Positions 32,341 through 43,612 of a stretch of DNA of 64,000 nucleotides are shown here, piece after piece. The translations under genes and the position numbers were made by a program. Under the pieces are notes generated by a model that worked only from the letters and a program-made list of their open reading frames with translations, did not search any database and was not told the DNA's origin. This DNA is from Azolla pinnata (taxonomy: Eukaryota; Streptophyta; Polypodiopsida; Salviniales; Salviniaceae), in NCBI GenBank assembly GCA_037176905.1, contig JBBBWG010005446.1, forward strand, positions 35,161 to 99,160, in the 5' to 3' direction. Numbering within the stretch: position 1 is the stretch's first letter; each line of letters begins with the position of its first letter.

Positions 32341-35300
32341 AGACGGCAGGTCGATCGATTGGGTTCAGATTGACGTCGATTCTAGCTTGATCTTACTTTG
32401 ATTGATCGGGTTCAGATCGTCGATTCTAGCTTGATCTTACTTATTCTTCAACAACTACAGCTACAATGTCTATGACCGAAACATCCGTTCGTGTGGATCG
32501 TTTTATTATTATACGGCTTGCCGCAAGCTAGTCCAATGCTTTAGGCATGATTCAGATTATATTGTTATGGATTCATCCTAACCGAATCTGACGATGCCGA
32601 TGGAAGCGTTAGAATACACTCTTTAGGCATGATGGAGCATTAAGCCATCCAGATCCTGGAGATTGGTACCTTAGTATAAACATCAAATTATCAGGCATTC
32701 ATCAATCTATTGATTAGGTCTCAGGTTTCGATTACCATATAGTAGTATACCTACTGCGATCAATATACGTAATCGATGTGTTAAGCTTGCCGCATGAATC
32801 CACGTCACGAATGTGTGCATGTTAATGAATCGCATAACATTGATGGTGTCCTTAAATCGGCGCGATTAATCAATTACCGCGCATTAATTATACATGAATC
32901 GCACGACAATATTTCCCTCATCGAATGCCAAGCTGTTGGAGATCAATATATGTTAAGCTGATGCCGTTGTACGCATTCGATTATATTATTGTAAGCATTC
33001 CGTGATGGGGTTTCCCATTTTGTCTCATTCCTAGTCTAATTCTATTCCTACAACCCCTACATCTGATGCATTAAGCGCCTTGTTTATCTGTCAAATCCAT
33101 CAGATATGAATACCCCTAACATTGCAATGCTAAAGGCACTGATATAATATATAATCTACAAAACTTTCCTGATCATCCAATTATTCAATGATCGGTGCAA
33201 TATATGTCATGAGCTCATATTTTTATATTTAAATATGTATCTATCCATGTACACAAAAGCCCTGTGTACATAAATTTGTTCTCTAGTATTGTGCCGTGGG
33301 AAATGTGCTGCTATGCATTTGATCGGGAGCTGTTGCACGCATGTTTTGATACTAATTTCAAGACCGTAGTATTGAGCAATTAAGCTTCAGTGCAATTAGG
33401 CTATTATACCACAAATTTCAGTGCAATTAGTCCTTCTAATTATTCCATGATCACAGTTATATTGGTCATTAATCAAGTTTTAGTGCAACAGGCCGGCTTT
33501 ATAGGCTATAATTAATTTCAATGTATTTATACATCTGGTGAAGCTGTGGAAGGGGAGATCGTTTAATAACTTCTAAGGCACGTAATTTCAGACAATTTGC
33601 AGTCATGAATTAGCCCTTGTCTAATCACGATGAAGTGCAGGAGGTTATAGTTATCAGAAGTTTTAATTAAGCCGCGGATGAGCATTAATCGATCAGAAAT
33701 TGCGTTCATTAGTCTAAGTGCGGCTTGTCGTGACCTGACCATCATCTTGGTTGGAGATGATGGAATTGATCATGTCATTAACGTTGTTAATCAGTTCAAT
33801 AATCCGTTGTTCGGGGACCAGCTGAATGATCTCTTTATAATAAAATTATAAGCTTCTGATTAATTGCTAAAACCCTAGGGCTGCTGCTGTTGCTAGATTA
33901 ATTAGTCTTATAATAAGAAGACAGGGCTTTCGTTGAAATCACGGCAGATTCGGTTATGATCACTAGGGAATCCACTAAAAATCGTTGAAACGAATCGACA
34001 GTGATGCTAATTAATTATAAATTATAATTATCGAACCATCTATGTGATGACGATTAATCGGTTTGATCTCACGGTGCAAATATTCTCAGGCTAATTTATG
34101 GTTCAACAAGGATCTAACAGCAAGATTAAAATGTAATTAGCTAGCTAGATCTTAACGAATTAGGTATGGATTGATCATTCTAGCTAGGCCAGTAAATAGA
34201 ATAAAAAATGTGATTAATTCACCAGCGATTGGTCATATTAATTATGCATATTGAGAACATTAACGCTTGAATTAATCATAGAAAGCTGCTAATTAGGGAT
34301 GATTCGCTATTAGAATGGCATCATGCTAGATGGAGCTGCTAACGCAGGTAGTTATACTTAATTAGCTCCGCGGCGATACCGTATCAACGGTATAATTATC
34401 ATACATGCAGTCTGGAGTCGGAAAGATCGTGATCAGTCCGGGTTAATTAAGCTAAGGTTAGACAATAATTAGGGAAAATTTATTCAGTAATTAGGGGAAG
34501 ATTAAACAGAAAATAGAGTAAGATTAAGCACTGATTAGGACAAACGGTTAGATGTAGCGCAGTGTATAAGGCATTGATCACAATATATACACTGCAGTAT
34601 GGTAATCTAGGTCTATCAACTATCGATTGATGTTGATCGCTAGATTCGGTCAGTATTGATGATCTCTCTGATCTCCCTCTCTTTCGATATATAATTCCCC
34701 ATGCAGGCTACGACCTGCAGCAAACTGCAAGCTTTTAATCCATTACATTTAGTGCTGCTTGAAACGATTATACAGATTTGCTAGCAGTATAATTATAAGT
34801 AGACGTAGACCAGAGATCAAGCTGACTGCAGCGAGCACTGCATGTATTGATTGATCACCAACATTGTTACAATATACATGGATCGATACGGGATCAGATT
34901 AATTACCTGCAAAATCGGTATTGTCCTGCAATTATATGCAGGATATTGCCCGCGAATGCTGCTGCATCATCATCATCATCATCATCATCAAGCTGCTGCG
35001 CCTACTCCTGCAGCTTGCAGCCGTGCATTTGGCAATGCAAAGGATCATGAGCCTTCAGACTCGAGATCATATTACAACCGGTATAATTTGGAGAAAAAAC
35101 TAGAAACAATCCAGTTTATGATTGTCTAATTCCGCTCGTATTGGTTTTCTTCTTAAATCTCTTCCCACTACTTGATCCTAATCGATTCCATTACTAGATT
35201 CGATTAACAAAAGTTAGTAATTTAAGAATCTAATTAATTGATGAGTGCGTTAATTTGGTGTTAATCAAGTAACTGAGTGTCAAACAGGTAACTGAGCGTT

Positions 35301-36326
35301 AATCAATCGGTTAATTTGATGTTAATTGAGCTCAAAAGTAGTCGATTTTCTGCAAATCAATCGATTGCGCATTGGATCATTTTCAGAATTAAGTACGCGT
35401 TAATTTGTAATTTCTAGCTCCGATAGGCACTAAAAATTTAAAATCAGCTCATGTAAGAATTAGGATCTAAGATACTTAAGAAGCGAGATTAGACGCTGAG
35501 AGTAATTATAGAGAAGTAAAGGAAAGTGAAATCACACGATGAACTCAGGATAAATGTGTACAGCACGGTGAATTGATTTGGGTACAAAGTGTTTAAGAAT
35601 CTAGTATATAAGAATATTAAGAGACTAGAAGATAAACAGAACAGAATACTAATCGTCCTAAGAATACTAATTAGTAACCTGTTGTTATAAGTACCTGGAC
35701 AATTTGGTAGTTAAGCATTCGGCAGATGGTTAACTTTCAACTACTCGTTGCATTAACCTCCTTCAACTACTTGGTAGAGATCCCTGCTAGATTTAGGTAG
35801 TTAGTTGTAGAGTAATTAGGAGGTTAATTAAAGGATTAATCAACACTTGTTATCTATATATGACGTGACAATATTTCTCACTTGTGTGGATTAAGCAACA
35901 GAAAAATTATGGGTGTTCATGTTTGTACAAGTGATAGATTCATGAAAGGAGAGCAATCGGGTGACAACGATTAGTTGCTTTGGCCATCAGATTATTCAAT
36001 TGTTTCAATATTTTGACATATGACAGAGATGAGATGATCGTATGTGTGAATGTATGTCAATTGATTTCGTCGATTAGTATTCAAATGATCGTTGCTGAAT
36101 CACTTGCGATCAACGTATGATTGCGAATTATCAATATCGCTCCCGTTTACACTCATGCAGTTCCCTTGACCGTGTTTGCAATATTCGCAACTTGGTTATA
36201 AAAACATTAGATCGCAAGTACCGTAGAATCGTACATCGAATCGAATTGAATAGAATAGGATTGCCAACGCTAATGCGCTTTACAATTGCAAAAGAGCTTA
36301 ATATGTTTGATTTGTACAAATTTTAG
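32341..36326. other. AT-rich gene-poor block
   Basis: About 4 kb rich in TTAATTAA, ATCGAT and GATTAAT motifs with no long ORF. A ~45-bp tandem duplication is present (32354-32398 and 32403-32442, sharing CGATTCTAGCTTGATCTTAC). One coding-like patch at 34943-35081 (after TATATGCAG; GYCPRMLL, eight His from a CAT run, QAAAPTPAACSRAFGNAKD) ends at a GT (AACCG|GTATAA). It could be an exon of an unrecognised gene. Nothing else is supportable. Confidence 0.45.
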
Positions 36327-36616
36327 TGGGCGGATCAAAAGCATCGCAATAAAAATGTCTGTAGTGATTGGGACGATGATCGCAAATTCATGCAGTGGGT
36401 GGATCAATATCGTAGTGAAAATGTGTCTGATGATGATGATGATTCTAGGCGCAGTGGGCGGATCAAGATCGTAGCAAAACTTTCCATTGGATCAAACAAG
36501 TGGACGGCGATTACAGCTCCGATTTCGGGGTTCTGGGCAATATGATCTTGAGAGAAGCATTGCAGCTGACAGATTCTTTGATCCGGCCAGGGATCGAACG
36601 AAGTCCTGCCATTTGA
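36327..36616 (+). other. Coding-like relic with three AG|TGGGYGGATCAA units
   Basis: The motif AG|TGGGYGGATCAA recurs at 36327, 36396 and 36455. The first two read in one frame as WADQKHRNKNVCSDWDDD and FMQWVDQYRSENVSDDDDD. The third is in another frame and reads WADQDRSKTFHWIKQVDGDY, then SSDFGVLGNMILREALQL and DSLIRPGIERSPAI before TGA at 36614. Amino-acid composition looks natural, but the frame change and lack of a known family make this a candidate gene fragment at best. Confidence 0.25.
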
Positions 36617-36708
36617 TGCTAGCTTGCTGCTGTTTGGCCGTTCATCTTGGCGTGGTGCAGATGGACTCGAATCTGCGGCTCGATGCCACGAAATGCTGCT
36701 GCAGTCGC

Positions 36709-36768
<60 letters not shown>

Positions 36769-36770
36769 GG

Positions 36771-36972
36771 TTAGGGCTAGGGTTAGGGTTTATCAGAGAA
36801 GGGGCAAGACTGTGAGGCAGCGAATCGATGGAATGTGCAGCTGCTGTGCATCCGGATCAAGGATTCGACAACGGTGATGCGAGGGGGTTGGGATTAGCGC
36901 TATTTTTTAGGGTTAGGGGTTAGGGTTAGGGTTAGGGGGTTGGGGGTTAGGGTTAGGGGTTAGGGTCAAGGT

Positions 36973-37005
<33 letters not shown>

Positions 37006-37010
37006 TGATG
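36771..37010 (+). repeat. Telomere-like block, mixed TTAGGG and TTTAGGG
   Basis: Short runs at 36771-36790 and 36909-37010 of GGGTTAGGG hexamers mixed with GGGTTTAGGG heptamers and GGGGTTAGGG variants. Orientation is opposite to the 10-11 kb array. It lies immediately 3' of the RING gene, so the RING transcript could carry CCCTAA repeats in its 3' UTR. An upstream (ATG)n run is at 36710-36768. Confidence 0.9.
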
Positions 37011-37015
37011 AGATA

Positions 37016-37819
37016 TCAGGCAGCGAAACGAGGGAATCTGCTGCTGGAGAAGGGTTCGATGATGGTGATGCGGGGGCGGAGGAGCGGCAGGGAAGGGAAG
37101 GATTTGGGCGTGGGCGGGCGGGGCCTGGGGCGCGGCGGGATTCCGTTGCAATTCCTGCAGAGCAGCGGACGCAGGAAGGTAGAAGAAGAAGAAGAAGATG
37201 ATGATGATGATGATGATGACGACGATGATGGCGGCGGCGGCGATGGTGATGATGGTGAGGGCGATGGCGATGGCGATGCTGCAGATGATGCTGCAGATGA
37301 TGCTGGCGGTGGCGATGCTGCAGATGATGCTGGCGATGGCGATGCTGCAGATGCTGCTGCTGATGGCGATGGCGATGGCGATGGCGATGGCGATGATGAT
37401 GGCGAAGCAGAAGCAGAAGCAGAAGCAGAGGAGGAGGAGGAGGAGGAGGAGGCCATGTAGATGGGCGTGACGGAGTCTGCGTCAGGGCTGGGGAGCGAGG
37501 CGCTGCAGACGGGGCAGGAAGCTGGAGGCGCTCTGGGGAAGACGACGACCATGGCGGCGGCGTGGACATGGCCGCAGATCCTGCAGAGCTCGAAGGCTAT
37601 GGCGTCGTCCTCGTCTTCGTCGTCCTCGTCTTCGTCCTCGTCTTCGTCTTCGTCTTCGTCTTCGTCGTCTTCCTGCTGCTGCTCCTGCTCCAGCTCCTGC
37701 TCCGCTCGCCATGCCCACCTGTAGATGCAGGCCCAGCAGAAGACGTGCCCGCACCTCGTCACCACCGGCTCCTGCATCTCCTCGCCCCCCCGCAGGCAGA
37801 TGCTGCACTCCATGGCCAT
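37016..37819 (-). CDS. RING-type E3 ubiquitin ligase, RMA/RNF5-like N-terminus
   Basis: Likely ubiquitin ligase. Single exon, 267 aa from ATG 37819 (a second ATG at 37813 fits equally). The RING starts at once: CSICLRGGEEMQEPVVTRCG, then HVFCWACIYRW, matching the RMA family (CNIC...CGHxFCWxCIYxW). Ligands seen: C5, C8, C23, H25, C28, C31 and the final pair C100, C103 (CPVCSASL, followed by SVTPIYM as in RMA). Between C31 and C100 lie 68 residues, including an ED-repeat run and an extra CRICGH pair (C77, C80), far longer than usual. The rest is Ser/Ala/Pro low complexity ending LRPLLCRNC and a basic-proline tail; the RMA C-terminal membrane anchor is missing. Much of the gene is trinucleotide repeat, so length polymorphism is likely. 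Confidence 0.75.
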   Translation of the reverse strand: MAMECSICLRGGEEMQEPVVTRCGHVFCWACIYRWAWRAEQELEQEQQQEDDEDEDEDEDEDEDEDDEDEDDAIAFELCRICGHVHAAAMVVVFPRAPPASCPVCSASLPSPDADSVTPIYMASSSSSSSSASASASASPSSSPSPSPSPSPSAAASAASPSPASSAASPPPASSAASSAASPSPSPSPSSPSPPPPSSSSSSSSSSSSSSSSTFLRPLLCRNCNGIPPRPRPRPPTPKSFPSLPLLRPRITIIEPFSSSRFPRFAA

Positions 37820-38480
37820 GGCGATGGCGATGGCGATGGCGATGGCGATGCTACTCACCTTCTTCTTCCTGCTTCTTCTTCTTCTTCTGGCGATGGCGAT
37901 GGCGATGGCGATGGCGATGGTACTGACCTTCTTCTTCTTCTTCTTCCTGCTTCTTCTTCTTCTTCTTCTTCTGGCGATGGCGATGGCGATGGCGATGCTA
38001 CTCCCTTCTTCTTCCTGCTTCTTCCTGCTTCTTCTTCTTCTTCTTCTTCTTCTTCTTCTTCTTCTTCTTCCTGCTTCTTCTGGCGATGGCGATGCTACTC
38101 ACCTTCTTCTTCCTGCTTCTTCTGGCGATGGCGATGGCGATGGCGATGCTACTCACCTTCTTCTTCCTGCTTCTTCTTCTTCTTCTTCTTCTTCTTCTTC
38201 TTCTTCTTCTTGCTTCTTCTGGCGATGGCGATGGCGATGGTACTCACCTTCTTCTTCTTCTTCTTCTTCTTCTTCTTTCTTCTTTCTTCTTCCTGCTTCT
38301 TCTGGCGATGGCGATGGTACTCACCTTCTTCTTCTTCTTCTTCTTCTTCCTGCTTCTTGCTTCTTCTGGCGATGGCGATAGTACTGAACTTCTTCTGCTT
38401 CTTCTTCTTCTTCTTCTTCCTGCTTCTGGCTTCTTCTGGCGATGGCGATGGCGATGGCGATGGCGATGAACTTCTTCCTG
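37820..38480. repeat. Composite (GGCGAT)n / TACTCACC / (CTT)n array
   Basis: About eight blocks alternate (GGCGAT)n, a TACTSACC link and (TTC)n with CTGCTTCTTC. On the minus strand, the direction of the RING gene, each block reads GAAG|GTGAGTA followed by (CATCGC)n, so a perfect 5' splice-site consensus recurs at about 37853, 38095, 38150, 38241 and 38318, with variants near 37921 and 38383. The array fills the space between the RING gene and the divergent CHI-like gene. Confidence 0.9.
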
Positions 38481-38791
38481 CGTCTTCCTCCTTTTATGGG
38501 CGCCTGCAGACTCTGCGTTTCGTCGCCTCCTGCTGAAGCTCCTCCTCCTCCATCGCTCCTCCTCCTCCATCGCTGCGTTCCCCTGCTGCTGCGTTTTCTT
38601 CTCCCCTCCCTCCATCGCTGCTCCCTCCTCCTCCATCGTCATTCATTCCCCTTAGCCCTTCCTGCTGCTGCCGTTTCACCTGCGTTTCGCCATAGCTCGC
38701 TCTGCTGCCCTCCTGCGTTTCCTCGCCTCCCTTCCTTCCTTCCTTTCTTTCCTTCTCTCTCGCCATAGCTCTGCTGCCCCTTTCTCTCGCC

Positions 38792-39043
38792 ATGGCTCTG
38801 CTGCTCCGCCCTGTGTCCCTCCTCTGCGGACCAATTTCGAAAGATTCGAATATTCCTCCCCTCCGCGCCAGCGAATATTCCCTCCTCCTTCGCCCCCCAC
38901 CCCCCTTTCCTTCTTCGTCTTCTCCTGCTTCTTCTTCTTCTTCTTCTTCTGCTTCTGCTTCGTCTTCGTCTTCCTCCTCCTCCTCGTCCTGTTCTTTCTC
39001 CTCCATCGCCGATCTCCCCACGCGCCTTCCTCTTCCCTCAGGT

Positions 39044-39126
<83 letters not shown>

Positions 39127-42100
39127 GTCTCCGATCCCTAAACCCTAAACCCATCGCTCGCCCGATGCCCATCTCTGATCCGTCTGCGGAAATCTACGAG
39201 ACCATGGGTCTGTTCGTATCTGTCCTGCCGGTGGAAGCGGAAGATCACAAAGGCCGCAACTGAGGAAATCCTTCTCTTCTTCTTCTTCTTCTTCCTCTTC
39301 CTCTTCTTCTTCTGGCAGGATGTGTGGATGCATGAATTGACAGGAACAAATTTCGCGCATTCCTTCAATACTCTTCTTGGGACACGAGGAATGCATCAAG
39401 GCTGCATGCTCCAGATTTTCATGCAGGAAGTGGTAGCAACAGATCGGATGTGATGGACCTCAGCGATGGCCTTGTCGTATAGAGTGGATTCACCGATCTG
39501 CTGAGGTACACAATCCCCACATGTATAGATCCTCGTTCATTCTACAGTCACACCTGCAACATCGATGCACATAAAGATGCGAATCACATACGTATGCATT
39601 CAGTCGTACGAGATTCACCCAGTCTATACGTTCTGATTCTGTCACTTTGTTCTAGCTTTCTCTAGCCATCTTTCATCTCATCCGTTTGTCGTTTGGTAAT
39701 CCAGGATCGACTAACAGTTGCTGGGAGATCGAAAGGAGGACTGTTGTGGCTGTCTCAAACACAAAACCACAGCAATTATGCCCCCTTTCGAGCATCAATG
39801 GTGAGCCCATTATCCGAAACCTTGTCGCATTGACCGAATTCTCGATCCGAAACTTGCTCCCGATTTAAAGCAAGCCAAGCCCGCTTGTCCATGTCATGGA
39901 TTACCAGGTGCTTGGAAGAGGAGGAATTCCAGAAAGATGGGGTTCTCTCCATAGGAGATACAATCGATACAACGAAATATGAACCCGAACTTCTAGGTTG
40001 TCGGTGTGGGTTGAATGTCACCGATACGATGGTTCTAGAGCGAGAGACTGGAATTGAGTTCTCTTCTTTCCTTTCCTGTGAAGATCAAGATTCGGTCTCT
40101 ACTTGCCAGGTTAGCATCTGTTTCTGTACATTCTGATGTGAAAGTTTTGGTGTTTCACATACAAGGCACTTCCTTCATAAATTACAGACCAGCCTACAAT
40201 TATACTAGCTACTTGCACGTCAGGGATGCATAAGGAGGTTTTTCAGTTCAGATATAGATATTATCACAGTTTTATTTTCTTATAGGCTCTTAAAAATATA
40301 GAAAAGAAGAAGCTATGCATATCTTTGTGTGTAAAATGAGAGTCAGTGGTTTGCATTTATGCATTAGAATTTGGACAGAAGTTGGTGTAGACGTGCGATC
40401 CCAGCCAATCTTTTGCACTATGTTGAGGCTTTTATCAGACGTTCGAGTGCACATGAAAATGATTGTTTTTGTGTGTTTGGGCTTGATTGTATTGTCTTTC
40501 TGCAGGTATTGGTAGGAATGGGCATCAATAAAATAAATATTCTCAGATTCAAGACACTCAAAATCTATGCATTTGGTTTTTGTAAGTTCTTAGAAATACT
40601 TGGTACAAATAAGTTATAGTTTGTAAGCAAGATGGACTCGTACTGGGAAATGAGAGCCAGACTATATGCTCTATGTGATATTAAAATATCGTCTATCTGG
40701 AAGATGACTATATGTTTTCGGTAATATGTGAAGACTCATGCTTGCTACGTCATTGGAAATGAACGGATTGACAGATATGAACCCTGGCAGTCTTAGAGCC
40801 CAAGTTGGTGAAAAATATGCAGCTCCAGGGGATATAGATGCGTCCAACATTCTGGAAGATCTTTTAGGGTAAATACCTCTCTTATGGTTCATTTAATTGA
40901 GGTGGGTGCTGACCTCGACATGAAATTTGAGTGAGTTACGTGTAGTATAGCAGGGTAACTGTTTGGAAGCTAATACTATAAGGAATTGGAGATTTCTAAG
41001 AGCTCTATGTCAGATAAGCCTACAAAAAATCTCGATTACAGCAAGTTTTAGTCGGAATATTGTACATGATACATAATTAGCTTAAATGCTAATAATAAGT
41101 GAGTTACACGCATCAAAAAACTTAGTTCTATTGTGACTAAGCTCTGCCTGGATACGTTTTCAGCTAAACTACTCGCACTCAAAGTCATCGTGATAATAGC
41201 TCCATCATTTCAATCTTGTAAGTGAAGTGCTCAATAGCACAAAGTTGTCTAATAACAATATTGGCTGTAGGTATGACTTGGAAATGTCAGTGCGCCTAGT
41301 GGTACACCATAAAGGCCTTAAAACCTGCACAGTCCGAAGGTGTGATTTTTTTAATACCCATCTTTTACCTCAAATAAGCACATTGCATACTTTTATGCCA
41401 AGGGAACCTTCGACTAAATCTCTCTATTTGGTGCAGTGCCTTTGATACAACATTGAAGAATCGTTTAAAGAAGGTGTGTGGATCACCCATTAGCCGACCA
41501 AATGGTGTTTATGCACCATAGTTGTGTATGATTTGATATCATTATTTGAAGAATTTGTTTTCCATTTTTCAATGTTGTTACGTGCTTGTTTCTCTTTCCA
41601 GATTAAGGGAGTGGAAGTGGACGAGGGATTGGACAAATTTAACTCTTATTTTTCGGAGGACTTACCACCACTAGCAAAGGTATTATTGCCGATACCTAAA
41701 TGCTGTGCATATGATATATATCCTGTGCTAGCTGTTTCCAAGCATTGCTTTACATAGTATTCTTAAATACCTCTCTCGCAGGGTTCTGTTATTGATTTTC
41801 AAAGGGTCACTGGAAGCCGCCTTCATATTAAACGTATGAGACCAAGTTAGCTTCACTTTTCACCGCATTCAGGAATCAGAAATACCACTTGTTAGGAATT
41901 ATTGTCGCTAAAAGCATGTTTTATCTCTTTACAGTTGATGGGAGGCTGATTGGAACTATTTCAGGCAATGATTTTGTCAGTAAGTATTTTGAATGCTTGC
42001 ATATGGATAATAAGACCACGGATTTCAGTAGGCTCTGTACTACATCATTAGACAAGTGCTTGTTCTTTCCCGAGAAAATTTGCTCTATTGGTAGAGCCTT

Positions 42101-42430
42101 CTATTCATGAATGAAATCCCTTTTTGGTTTGAATTGATGGTGATTCTTAAGCCTATGTCAGCGAAAGAGTTACGGAGATCTTTGTTGCTAGATGGATATT
42201 ACTTTGTTCACTTAAAGATCCATTTAAATGCATGTTTTGAATTTGGCAAACATATCATGATCTATCATAGATCGGTCAATGCTGAATCAAACTAAATTGT
42301 AGTCTGTGTTTTCAAATTAGGGGCCCTTTTTGACATCTACATTGGAGATCCCCCTGTTTCTTTGGATGCAAAACAGGAGATTGCTGAGAGAGTGTGCCAG
42401 CTGCTTAAATCTGAATTCAACACAAATTGA
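38792..42430 (+). CDS. Chalcone-isomerase-like fatty-acid-binding protein, predicted chloroplast
   Basis: Member of the CHI-fold fatty-acid-binding (FAP) group of plastids, linked to fatty-acid metabolism rather than flavonoid synthesis. Exons 38792-39041, 39705-39800, 39871-40109, 40506-40581, 40775-40868, 41271-41339, 41437-41473, 41602-41679, 41782-41833, 41935-41979, 42321-42430 give 381 aa in consistent phase. The N-terminus (MALLLRPVSLLCG, Ser-rich) looks like a transit peptide. The fold starts at TGIEFSSFL, then LVGMGINKINIL, FKTLKIYAFGFY, VRLVVHHKGL, EGLDKFNSYFSEDLPPLAKG, RLIGTISGNDFV and ALFDIYIGDPPVS. Exons from 40506 on are firm; the first three and the 39871 acceptor are less so. 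Other open stretches in intron 1 (39319-39453; 39344-39434) could be alternative exons. Confidence 0.85.
39043..39123 (+). repeat. (CT)n microsatellite at the start of CHI-like intron 1
   Basis: Nearly pure CT dinucleotide directly after the donor CAG|GTT, followed by a telo-box pair (CCCTAAACCCTAAACCC, 39134-39151). The CofD-like gene also has CT repeats just inside its first donor. Confidence 0.95.
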
Positions 42431-43612
42431 CCATCCGTTTACAAGTTCATTCATTCATTTCATTCATCACAGGAGATAGTGCAGTGAGATGTGTATTTTT
42501 TGTATTGAGGATTGGTTTTCATCATATCATTACTGGTATTCTTTCTTAATTTTTATTACATTGTTACTCCGCATGTAGCATTTGACTGATAAAGGTTGGA
42601 GCTCCATACCTGGCTTGAATGACCCAGTGTGACTCAATTCAAGAGGTTTTCAAAAGGTGTGCAATAAAACAGTGCGCTGTTGTTGGTTAGTTTAATGAAG
42701 TGTTTGGATTTGATTGTGTAATTTGAAGCAGAATTGTGTTCATCACGATTCACAAATGTTTAGCCAGCTCAGAAGTGTAATGTAAGACCTACTCCAATTA
42801 CCCCTATCCACCAACAGTAATCAATGCCTACTGTTTTCATAACCCCAGGTTTCCAAAGTGTCCTAGTATTACATATTTATTACACATGGCTCGTCTGCTT
42901 AAGCCTTAGGACATGGTTGATCGATACAATGTCATCTCTTCCTCTCCCTGAACCATGTGGAACAATGAAAAGAGAAATTCCAGGTTTAGGGTTTAGGGTT
43001 TATGTGGAGACATGAGGAACAGACAGGATGACTTAGGAAACAAAACAATGAGAAGGAGAAAATCACAGAACCTTCACTCACGAGTTAGAATTCACATCTC
43101 ATAAACAGGGAAACATTTGCTGAATTTACACACAGAATTTGTACCATCATAGGTGATGCCAATTCTGTCATTCAAGGTGATACTAATTTAGTCTTGTCCA
43201 ATGTTTCTTAACATTGATCTACACAAAACTGAAAAATTGCAGAATCAATAATTAAGCCGTCAAGAAAACAATCATGGGTAGCAGTGATTTTCATACGGTT
43301 GTTAACACCATTACAAAATGGGTAAAAAAGGGTGTGACCATAATGTAAAGGGTTAGCTCATTATTTAGCAAAATTGGGGGGGGGGAACAAATCCACTCAC
43401 CTAATTTACAAAACCTCATCAGCCACTGTATTCTCTGAACACCAATCCACTTCAATCATTCGATTTCTCGTACAAGAACTGCTTCCAGGTGTATGAAGTT
43501 CGCCTGTATGAAGTTCGCCACCTCACATGCGATGATCGATGAACTCCTACATTGTCCATCGTCAAAAGACAAATTCACTTCCCAAAAATTGTAGTGCTGA
43601 CTACACATTCCA
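42431..43612. other. Convergent intergenic region
   Basis: Between the 3' ends of the CHI-like (+) and PPR (-) genes. No ORF of note. A perfect short telomere run GGTTTAGGGTTTAGGGTTT occurs at about 42984-43001. A G run is at 43377-43386. Confidence 0.55.

Noticed and set aside
36576-36700. tRNA-like reading of GGATCGAAC and GACTCGAATC
   Set aside because: No cloverleaf can be drawn with both arms; the stretch overlaps the coding-like relic.
37562-38536. Several plus-strand ORFs of 100-324 residues over the composite repeat
   Set aside because: Pure products of CTT and GGCGAT repeats ([20 protein letters not shown]); no ATG context or conserved part.
38494-39021. 175-residue minus-strand Glu/Arg/Gly-rich ORF
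   Set aside because: Reverse of the CTT-rich CHI-like leader and transit peptide; low complexity only.
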